64,000 nt of DNA, taken from contig NZ_JAGGQB010000013.1 of assembly GCF_018613535.1 (NCBI RefSeq), positions 1-64,000 of the forward strand. Direction: 5' to 3'. The notes beneath the pieces were generated by a model that saw nothing but the letters and a program-made list of their open reading frames with translations, did no database searches and was not told the DNA's origin. Below, piece after piece: positions 55,941-64,000 of this stretch (within the stretch, counting starts at the first letter, position 1; every line of letters starts with the position of its first letter). This stretch comes from Bacillus sp. ISL-51 (lineage in GTDB: Bacteria; Bacillota; Bacilli; Bacillales; Bacillaceae). A program made the translations under genes and the position numbers.

Positions 55941-56848
55941 TTCATTTTCACCTGCCGTTTTACTTTAGGATCGAACGCATCCCTCAAACCGTCTCCGAGC
56001 ATATGGATCGCCACGACGGTCAGAAAAATGGCCGTTCCAGGCGGTATCCATAACCAAGACCGCAATGTAAAGTCCATAAAATTGTTCGCGGCCTCCATCA
56101 TATTCCCCCAAGAAGGGGTAGGAGGAGCAACGCCGAGCCCAAGAAAACTAAGCGCTGATTCACTCAGCATCGCGCCGGCAACATGCAATGTCGCCGCCAC
56201 CATCAATAACGGGAGCGTATTGGGAAGCAAGTGATACAGAATCTTCCGTTTATCACTTAGTCCAAGAACCTCCGCCGCCATCATAAACGGCTGCTCTTTC
56301 AGCGATAAAATTTGTCCGCGCACAAGCCGCGCCAAACTGGGCCAGCCGATCAAACTTAACATCATCATAATCAAATACAGCCTGTATTCAGAGGGCACTT
56401 TCCACTCCGACAAAACCGCGGCTAATATCAAAAGCAGGGGCAGGCCGGGAATGGACATCAGCATATCTGCGAGACGCATGATGATAACATCAGCCACGCC
56501 GCGATAAAAACCGGCAAGCGCTCCAAGCAAAGACCCGGCAACAAGAGACAAAACCATGGAAGCAAGCCCGACAGTCAGAGAAATCTGCCCCGCCAGCATC
56601 AGCCTTGTCAGCACATCTCTCCCGTATTGGTCAGTGCCCAGCCAATGGTGAACTCCGGGATGCTGATTGGCATTTGAAATATCGGTCCGATCTGTTATGT
56701 ATGGAGAAAAGGATGGACCAATAAAACACAGTAAAAACATAAAACATAAGAAAAGCAGACTGACGACCGTTAATTTATTATGCAGCAATCGGCGGTACGT
56801 CTGTTTCCAAAGGGACGGCGGCATGTCTTTTTGTTTTCTCATCTTCAA
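55937..56848 (-). CDS. Oligopeptide-type ABC importer permease (OppC-like)
   Basis: 303 residues: an N-terminal OppC_N helix, then a BinPD_transp_1 domain with about five helices. The EAA loop reads EVLGLSDKRKILYHLLPNTL. LGTDQYGRDVLTRLMLAGQ is the classic OppC/DppC N-terminal motif. Forms the channel with the OppB-like protein. 4-base overlap with the downstream ATPase gene. Confidence 0.92.
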   Translation of the reverse strand: MKMRKQKDMPPSLWKQTYRRLLHNKLTVVSLLFLCFMFLLCFIGPSFSPYITDRTDISNANQHPGVHHWLGTDQYGRDVLTRLMLAGQISLTVGLASMVLSLVAGSLLGALAGFYRGVADVIIMRLADMLMSIPGLPLLLILAAVLSEWKVPSEYRLYLIMMMLSLIGWPSLARLVRGQILSLKEQPFMMAAEVLGLSDKRKILYHLLPNTLPLLMVAATLHVAGAMLSESALSFLGLGVAPPTPSWGNMMEAANNFMDFTLRSWLWIPPGTAIFLTVVAIHMLGDGLRDAFDPKVKRQVKMK

Positions 56849-56854
56849 CGCCCC

Positions 56855-57811
56855 CTATTTCAGCCTGACTCGCGGATCAACCGCGGCATAAGCGATATCG
56901 GCCAAAAAATTCCCCGCGATCGTCAAACAAGACAAAAACAGGGTGAATGCCATCAATACGGGATAATCCCGATAATGCACCGACTCCAGCTGAATACGCC
57001 CGACACCCGGCCAGCTGAAAATCTGTTCTATAATAATTGCCCCGGAAAACAGGCCCGGAAGTTCAAAAGCAAGAAGGGTGATGGCGGGAATGAGCGCATT
57101 TTTCAACGCATGCTTCCATATCACGGTGCGCTCTTTCAAGCCCTTTGCTCTCGCCGTTCTGATATAGTCCTGCCTGATGACGTCGAGCATGCCTGAGCGA
57201 AAATATCTTGTCAGCGAGCCGATGCCAAGCATAGATAAAATGACAACCGGCAAAATCATATGCTTAACGGCTTCAAGCACATACGAAAAGCCCGAACTCG
57301 TGCTTCCGGTATCAATCATTCCCCCGACAGGCAGTAACTTCAAATCAACGCCGAACCATTTGATGAACAGCAGGCTGATAAAAAAAGACGGAAATGCCAT
57401 CGAAGCAAAAACAAAAAACGTAACGAGTCCGTCAAACCAAGAATATTTTCTGACAGCTGATACGACCCCCGTTACCATCGCCGCAGACCAAGTCAGCAGC
57501 AAAGAAAAAAACGCCACAAAAAATGAATTCCATACATATTTCTGAAGCAATGAAAGGACGTTCTCCTGATATTTTAAAGAGAATCCCAAATCTCCGGTGA
57601 GAACATTGCCGAGCCATGTCACATAACGCTGCCATATAGGCTGATCCAGCCCGTAAAGCGCCTTTAATTCCTTGGCTCTTTCAGGAGTCAGGTTTACGTT
57701 TGAATCAATATAATCGCCCGGCAGCATGGCAAATAAGAAAAAAATGATAAAGGACGTACCGAATAATATCACAAGCATTTGAATGAACCTTTGGACGGCA
57801 TACCGTTTCAT
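56855..57811 (-). CDS. Oligopeptide-type ABC importer permease (OppB-like)
   Basis: 318 residues from the ATG at 57811, with GGAGGGAAAGG upstream; the frame is open to 57868 but that part crosses a terminator-like stem. RFIQMLVILFGTSFIIFFLF is the first helix, with the DppB-type YGLDQPIWQRYVTWLGN segment. EAA loop: RAKGLKERTVIWKHALKNAL. Six membrane segments. Confidence 0.92.
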   Translation of the reverse strand: MKRYAVQRFIQMLVILFGTSFIIFFLFAMLPGDYIDSNVNLTPERAKELKALYGLDQPIWQRYVTWLGNVLTGDLGFSLKYQENVLSLLQKYVWNSFFVAFFSLLLTWSAAMVTGVVSAVRKYSWFDGLVTFFVFASMAFPSFFISLLFIKWFGVDLKLLPVGGMIDTGSTSSGFSYVLEAVKHMILPVVILSMLGIGSLTRYFRSGMLDVIRQDYIRTARAKGLKERTVIWKHALKNALIPAITLLAFELPGLFSGAIIIEQIFSWPGVGRIQLESVHYRDYPVLMAFTLFLSCLTIAGNFLADIAYAAVDPRVRLK

Positions 57812-57837
57812 AAAAGCCTTTCCCTCCCCCAGAAGGC

Positions 57838-57864
57838 AAAATACCCAGCCTGCACCGGGTATTT
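57838..57864 (-). terminator. Intra-operon attenuator between the binding protein and permease genes
   Basis: AAATACCC / GGGTATTT stem with an 11-base loop and a weak T stretch on the minus strand. Partial terminators here are common and let the binding protein be made in excess. Confidence 0.6.
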
Positions 57865-57875
57865 GCACATGTTAT

Positions 57876-59591
57876 CTATTTAATTGAAACGTTTGGCAGA
57901 CTCGAACTGATTCCCGAATAATTATCCGGTTCAAGCCCCTGTATTTTCCCGCTGACCGCCCTTGCGCTTTGACGGTAATGAACCAAAATGTAAGGCGGGT
58001 TTTTTCCAAGCTCCTGATAAAGCTGGCGGTAAATCTCTTTTCTTTTGTTGATATCGAGCGTTCCGGCTCCTTTCTCTATTAACCGATCCGCCTTCGGGTT
58101 GGAATATCCCGTCACATTGTTAGGATGATCGGATGCCAGCTTTTCCACCGTGTCGTTCGGATCAAGAATTTGCGAGGTGGAAACAGCGGCCAGGTCATAA
58201 TGTTTGTCATTGATTTTTGCGATCTCTGTATTAAAATCCATGACTTCCGGCTTTAATGAAATTCCGATGTCAGCATAATTTTCTTTCGCAATCGGGATAA
58301 AATCGTCATCAGCTTTTGAGGTGTAATAGCTGATCTCAAGCTTTTTGCCGTTTTTTTCACGCACGCCGTCTTTTCCCGTTTTCCAACCGGCTTGATCAAG
58401 AAGCTCCTTTGCTTTTTCCGGATTAAATTTGTACGGGTTCACGCCTTTGTCATAGTATGCCCATGACACCGGGGACACAGGGACATTTGCGACCTCTCCG
58501 TACCGTTTAAAGCGGACATCGACGATTTTTTGGCGGTCCAGCCCGTAAATGAGCGCTTGGCGAACTTCTTTGTCCTGAAACGGCGGGCGTTTATGATTGA
58601 CATAAACAAGCCCATAGTCATTCACGACAGATACGCTTACATTCGCAAAACCAAGACTCTTTAAATGCTCGACCGTATCGTTATCAGGTGAGAAAGAGGC
58701 ATAATCAAGATCACCCGTTTCAAAAAGCTGAAGAGAGGTTGAAGGGTCGATAATTTTATAAATCAGCTTTTCTGTTTTCGGTCTCCCGGAATAATAGTGT
58801 TCATTGGCTTGATAACGTATTTCCTGTCCCGGAATATATTCTGTGAATTGATAAGGGCCTGCTCCGAGCGGTTTTGAATAAAGCTCTTTTAAATAGTCCA
58901 GTTTGCCGAACTGATAATCCTTTCCGTAATAAGCTTCAGACAGCACCTGTCCCCCTAACAAAAGCAGCGATTTCGAACTGACTTTTTCAGTAGTGATCTT
59001 GATGGTTCTGTCGTTTATGGTATGAATGCCCTCTATCGACTTCGCTTTTCCTTCTTTGTAAGCTTTGCCGCCTTTAATATACGCCGTTGTGATATCTTCA
59101 TAGCCCGCATACGCCGGATCATGCAGCAGCGTTAATGTAAACGCGACATCCTTTGCAGTCAGAGGCGACCCGTCACTGAAAACAAGGTCCTTTCTCAAAT
59201 GAAACGTATAGGTAAGCCGATCTTTTGAAATATCCCAGCTTTCAGCCAGCGCCGGAGCGGGTTTCCCCGTTTTATCCAATTTGACTAATGGCTCAAAAAT
59301 AGGATCAGTCGCATTTCCGTCCCAGCCGTTTTCATAAAAGTACGGTAAAAAAACCCCGCCGGGCGCGGATATGCCTGCAACGAATGTATCTTTTCTGGCT
59401 TTAGATTTAGCGGGAAGCGCCGCCATATCAACCGCTTTAAATTCCTTTTTCTGTGCGCGGGCGATACTTGTTTCTTCCTTTTTATCCGCCGATGGCTGCC
59501 GCTCTTCTTCCCCTGAGCTTCCTAATACGCATCCCGATATAAATAAGGAAATTGAGAGCGCAAATATGATGCCTGCTGCTTTTTTCTTCAA
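57876..59591 (-). CDS. Oligopeptide-type ABC importer binding lipoprotein (OppA/DppE-like)
   Basis: About 571 residues. GGAGGGG lies inside the first codons of an ATG at 59606 and 8 bases before a TTG at 59591, which then gives MKKKAAGIIFALSISLFISG and the lipobox Cys; I prefer the TTG. SBP_bac_5 family: TYTFHLRKDLVFSDGSPLTAKDVAFTL, LKELYSKPLGAGPYQFTEY, RPPFQDKEVRQALIYGLDRQ. Ligand unknown; the family takes peptides, nickel, haem, glutathione and others. The shared leader with ssu points to a sulfur-containing ligand (inference). Confidence 0.9.
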   Translation of the reverse strand: MKKKAAGIIFALSISLFISGCVLGSSGEEERQPSADKKEETSIARAQKKEFKAVDMAALPAKSKARKDTFVAGISAPGGVFLPYFYENGWDGNATDPIFEPLVKLDKTGKPAPALAESWDISKDRLTYTFHLRKDLVFSDGSPLTAKDVAFTLTLLHDPAYAGYEDITTAYIKGGKAYKEGKAKSIEGIHTINDRTIKITTEKVSSKSLLLLGGQVLSEAYYGKDYQFGKLDYLKELYSKPLGAGPYQFTEYIPGQEIRYQANEHYYSGRPKTEKLIYKIIDPSTSLQLFETGDLDYASFSPDNDTVEHLKSLGFANVSVSVVNDYGLVYVNHKRPPFQDKEVRQALIYGLDRQKIVDVRFKRYGEVANVPVSPVSWAYYDKGVNPYKFNPEKAKELLDQAGWKTGKDGVREKNGKKLEISYYTSKADDDFIPIAKENYADIGISLKPEVMDFNTEIAKINDKHYDLAAVSTSQILDPNDTVEKLASDHPNNVTGYSNPKADRLIEKGAGTLDINKRKEIYRQLYQELGKNPPYILVHYRQSARAVSGKIQGLEPDNYSGISSSLPNVSIK

Positions 59592-59608
59592 CGCCTTCCC
59601 CTCCATCC

Positions 59609-59788
59609 TTATCGAACCCCCGTATGCTTTTCATCAATTTTTATATAGATCTCCTCCATCTGATCCGCACTTCTCATAATCTCCCGTTTGTTTTTCTCCA
59701 CAAGCACCTCAAAATTCAATGTTCGTTTTCTGTACTTTTTTCGTTTTTTACTCTTCTTCCGAACAGTTGACGCCTCTTTCAAACCCAA
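59609..59788 (-). CDS. FbpB-like small basic protein
   Basis: 59 residues from the TTG at 59788, 8 bases after GGAGG. The sequence begins MGLKEASTVRKKSKKRKKYR, very basic, and continues with FEVLVEKNKREIMRSADQME and KIDEKHT, a pattern (F..LV..NK.E.......E.I...IDEK) like the Fur-regulated FbpB family of small RNA-helper proteins, where I know it as roughly F..LV..N...I......LE.IE.RIDE. It is the first gene of the importer operon; its stop codon directly precedes the binding protein start region. No Fur box is seen; its control appears to follow the leader at 59833-59880. Confidence 0.65.
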   Translation of the reverse strand: MGLKEASTVRKKSKKRKKYRKRTLNFEVLVEKNKREIMRSADQMEEIYIKIDEKHTGVR

Positions 59789-59832
59789 TTTTCATCCCTC
59801 CGTTTTTCATTCAAGGGCTTTCACGCAAAAAA

Positions 59833-59880
59833 GGCCCTTATCTGTTTAAAAGATAAGAGCCTTCGGTGATCCGATCAGCC
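59833..59880 (-). promoter_or_regulatory. Attenuator-type leader of the importer operon (3 of 3)
   Basis: Minus strand: GGCTGATCGGATCACCGAA, then stem GGCTCTTATC / GATAAGGGCC (59861-59852 with 59842-59833, U-G at stem position 4) and T6. Almost the same as the ssu leader in its unpaired part (GATCGGAxCxCCGAAGGCTC). Confidence 0.75.
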
Positions 59881-59905
59881 ACAGTTTGGAAATATGTACT
59901 GATCA

Positions 59906-59934
59906 TGTTAATTCATACAATACCTATCTGTCAA
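59906..59934 (-). promoter_or_regulatory. Promoter of the importer operon
   Basis: TTGACA (59934-59929), 17-base spacer, TTAACA (59911-59906), within TGAATTAACATGAT, as in the ssu promoter. Confidence 0.65.
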
Positions 59935-60054
59935 CTATATTTTAAAATGTTGCCGCGTCTTCTGAACTTCTGAGGCCTTTTCCTTATACGATCTCTTATT
60001 CTCTCGCATAAGCTGAGAACATTAATAGATAATGATAGAAAGAGAAGTGAGAGT

Positions 60055-61410
60055 ATGGAAAAGACAAAACTTACCGGACGAATCGTGACGCGGGATGACC
60101 CGGACTATGACGAGGCAAGAACAAATATCAACCTAAGTCTGCAAAGGTATCCCAGCATCATTGTATTTTGCCAAAACAAACAAGATGCCGTTAATGCGCT
60201 GAAGTGGGCGCGCGAAAACAATGTGCCTTTCCGCATCAGAGGCGGCAGACACAGCTATGAGAACTTCTCCCTTTTAAATAACGGCCTTGTCATTGATTTG
60301 AGTGAAATGAACAGAATAAAGGTCGATCAGAACATCCAGCTGGCTACAATAGAGGCGGGCGCCGAATTGGGGGAAGTCTATCAGACACTCTGGCGGTACG
60401 GCTTGACACTTCCTGCGGGAAATATTGCAAATGTAGGACTCACGGGTTTAGCGCTTGGAGGAGGAATTGGATATTTAACAAGGACTGCCGGCCTGACTTG
60501 CGACCGCCTCGTAAAGCTCGAGATGATCAGGGCAGACGAAAAAACGGGCGCTGAATTGATAACAGCCAGCCGCTCGGAGCACCCCGACTTATTTTGGGCG
60601 TCTCAGGGCGGAGGCGGCGGCAATTTCAGCATTGTCACGTCCATGACGTTTGAAGCAGTGCCGATTTCTCGAGTGTCTATTTTTTCTATCACTTGGAGAT
60701 GGAAGGATTTTGAGGAAGTTTTTAATGCGTGGCAGCACTGGGCTCCTTTTACGGATGAACGGCTTACCTCATCCATTGAGTTTTGGCCCGAGGAAGTAAA
60801 CCGCATAGTGGCTCTCGGACAATTTGTCGGGACAAAAACAGAGTTAAAAGAACTGTTAAAACCTTTGCTAAAAGCAGGAAAACCGACAAGCGGTATGGTA
60901 AAAACAGTGCCGTTTATCGAAGCAGCAGCCTTTTTTAACAGCCCGGGAGGCAATCAGCCGCAAAAGATGAAACGTTCAGGCTCTTTCATCGAAAAGCCAT
61001 TATCAAAACATGCGATTTCAACCATTAAACACTTTTTACAGGACGCACCGAATCAAAACGCAAGCGTCTGGCAGCAATCGCTCGGCGGGGCAGCCGGACG
61101 AATCGCCCCGGACGAGACGGCATTTTTTTATCGTGACGCAATCATTGCCCAGGAATATTTAACGAACTGGACATCTCCTGAAGAAAAAAGACAAAATGTA
61201 AACTGGATTGAGGGGCTGAGAACTGCTCTTTCCAAAGAAACGATGGGAGACTACGTAAATTGGCCCGATTTAGCTATCAGAAACTGGCCAAAAACATATT
61301 ACGGAGACAATGTTGAGCGCCTCCGCGAAGTAAAAACGAAATATGACCCAGATAACGTATTCCGCTTTGAGCAAAGCATTCCCCCGCTTCGCCGGTCAAT
61401 ATTTTTCTAA
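60055..61410 (+). CDS. ygaK: YgaK, berberine-bridge-type FAD oxidoreductase
   Basis: 451 residues. N-terminal FAD-binding PCMH domain with RIRGGRHSYENFS, whose His66 should carry 8-alpha covalent FAD. In LPAGNIANVG the position of the second (6-S-cysteinyl) attachment found in bicovalent enzymes is not Cys, so single attachment is expected. The C-terminal BBE motif is YDPDNVFRFEQSIPP. Members oxidize sugars, alkaloids or other alcohols with oxygen. Substrate unknown. The start has AGAGAAGTGAGAG upstream. Synteny with thiC matches B. subtilis. Confidence 0.9.
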   Translation: MEKTKLTGRIVTRDDPDYDEARTNINLSLQRYPSIIVFCQNKQDAVNALKWARENNVPFRIRGGRHSYENFSLLNNGLVIDLSEMNRIKVDQNIQLATIEAGAELGEVYQTLWRYGLTLPAGNIANVGLTGLALGGGIGYLTRTAGLTCDRLVKLEMIRADEKTGAELITASRSEHPDLFWASQGGGGGNFSIVTSMTFEAVPISRVSIFSITWRWKDFEEVFNAWQHWAPFTDERLTSSIEFWPEEVNRIVALGQFVGTKTELKELLKPLLKAGKPTSGMVKTVPFIEAAAFFNSPGGNQPQKMKRSGSFIEKPLSKHAISTIKHFLQDAPNQNASVWQQSLGGAAGRIAPDETAFFYRDAIIAQEYLTNWTSPEEKRQNVNWIEGLRTALSKETMGDYVNWPDLAIRNWPKTYYGDNVERLREVKTKYDPDNVFRFEQSIPPLRRSIFF

Positions 61411-61416
61411 ATGAAA

Positions 61417-61446
61417 GATGAAGATGGAACACCCTCCATCTTCATC
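61417..61446. terminator. Terminator between ygaK and thiC
   Basis: GATGAAGATGGA / TCCATCTTCATC perfect 12-bp stem with a 6-base loop; both convergent genes end here. Confidence 0.8.
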
Positions 61447-61453
61447 CGTTCTT

Positions 61454-63313
<1,860 letters not shown>

Positions 63314-63363
63314 CAGTCAGAAAAGAAACTATTATTGTCTTTCATCAACAATAATAAAACCTC

Positions 63364-63453
63364 TACTTCCCCACGCTGGTACGAACCAGATCAGGTCCAA
63401 AGGGTTAAGAAGCAGCCGCTTCTCTCTCAGCCCGCCAACGGGCACCCCCAGTA
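63364..63453 (-). promoter_or_regulatory. TPP riboswitch (THI box) of thiC
   Basis: All key segments are present on the minus strand: GGGGGTGCCC, GGGCTGAGA, ACCCTTTGGACCTGATCTGG and ACCAGCGTGGGGAAGT. About 90 bases, followed 50 bases later by a terminator. Confidence 0.96.
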
Positions 63454-63534
63454 ACTATTCATTTCGCTTTCATCGTAACATAATGTTCTTACAAAAAAAA
63501 GCATATTATTAACATTCAGATAATTTAAGTATGT

Positions 63535-64000
63535 TCAGCTCTGTTTCTGCGACGCTCTCTTTTGTTCCATAAACGCAATATACCCCGGCATCCGCTCTGG
63601 AAGAAACAGCTGATCGCCTATATAGTGAAGCGCAGCGCCGTCATCAGCTGCATAGCCGCCCTGAAGCTTTTTTTCAGAAATGAGCCGACGATACGCCGGC
63701 CTGCGGTTCTTTTCCCCATCATAATGCGGACAAAAGCTGCCCGGTAAAAACCCTAAAGCTTTTAACGCTGTCAGCTCTCCGATTGAATCGGTCACCCCTT
63801 CTTCAAACCAGCAGATCGCCCCGGCGCTCAGACCCGCTAATATAATACCATTTTTCCATGCCTCACGGAGAATGCGGTCAAGCCCCCGCTCCTTCCAAAG
63901 CACAAGCATGTTTCGCGTATTGCCGCCGCCAACGTAAATAATATCTTTATCCATCACAAAGGATCTGATATGTGAAGAAGGCGGTTTAAACAAGGACAAA
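63535..64000 (-). CDS. ygaJ: YgaJ, peptidase S51 family (5' end outside window)
   Basis: At least 155 residues; the frame runs off the right edge, so the start is outside. Peptidase E/cyanophycinase-like: the nucleophile Ser lies in LAGLSAGAICWF, preceded by DIIYVGGGNTRNMLVLW. The C-terminal region is complete. Family members cut Asp-X dipeptides or related substrates. Position next to thiC fits B. subtilis ygaJ. Confidence 0.88.
   Translation of the reverse strand, partial: LSLFKPPSSHIRSFVMDKDIIYVGGGNTRNMLVLWKERGLDRILREAWKNGIILAGLSAGAICWFEEGVTDSIGELTALKALGFLPGSFCPHYDGEKNRRPAYRRLISEKKLQGGYAADDGAALHYIGDQLFLPERMPGYIAFMEQKRASQKQS

Noticed and set aside
60100-60510. Bicovalent FAD attachment in YgaK via the Cys in GLTCD
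   Set aside because: That Cys lies after the position used by bicovalent enzymes; the matching position (in PAGNIANVG) is not Cys.

Overview
The window looks like a chromosomal segment of a Bacillus of the subtilis group, most likely the B. amyloliquefaciens/velezensis branch. From about 20.95 kb to the end it follows, in inverted orientation, the gene order I remember from B. subtilis 168: yhcQ, yhcN, yhcM, tcyP, dgcK, yhcJ, cspB, yhcI-H-G-F-E, yhcC-B-A, yhbJ-I-H, prkA, yhbF-E-D, trmL, yhbB, queG, yhzB, a tRNA-Gly, rpsN2, the ssu operon, katA, ygaK, thiC and ygaJ. Names rest on remembered protein sequences and on this synteny; no search was run.

Region 1 (1-18.8 kb) is a visibly AT-rich accessory island. 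It carries a hybrid PKS/NRPS cluster on the minus strand, read from 14.75 kb down to base 1 and beyond. In order it encodes a type II thioesterase; an NRPS with a heterocyclization (Cy) domain, a cysteine-type adenylation domain with an FMN oxidase domain embedded in it, and a carrier protein; a free-standing malonyl transferase; a KS-ACP-KS-ACP-C protein with no integrated AT or reductive domains; and a second NRPS cut off by the window edge. Divergent from it are a MarR regulator and a three-gene ABC-2 exporter, the likely regulator and self-resistance pump. The parts predict a cysteine-derived thiazole extended by two unreduced malonate units and then joined to at least one amino acid. I do not recognise the product.

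Region 2 (18.8-21.0 kb) is a scar: an IS1182-type transposase with several frameshifts and no 3' end, plus a broken AT-rich ORF. It lies between the island and yhcQ.

Region 3 (21-46 kb) is ordinary core genome: spore proteins, cystine uptake, cold shock, two ABC transporter sets, an EmrRAB-like efflux operon, PrkA/YhbH, bactofilins, tRNA and queuosine modification. It contains at least two broken genes: dgcK with two frameshifts, and an EamA-type transporter with several lesions.

Region 4 (46-64 kb) is centred on sulfur and metals: Zur-controlled rpsN2, sulfonate operon ssuBACD (ssuC carries an internal deletion), an amidohydrolase gene, PerR-controlled katA, a five-gene oligopeptide-type ABC importer preceded by a small FbpB-like gene, the flavoenzyme YgaK, and thiC behind a TPP riboswitch. 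Three separate transcription units here (ssu, the amidohydrolase gene, the importer operon) begin with the same arrangement: a TTGACA/T promoter with 17-bp spacing, a short conserved sequence, then an intrinsic terminator with one conserved U-G pair. This looks like a shared transcription-attenuation leader. It and the thiazole-forming hybrid cluster are the two most interesting items in the window.
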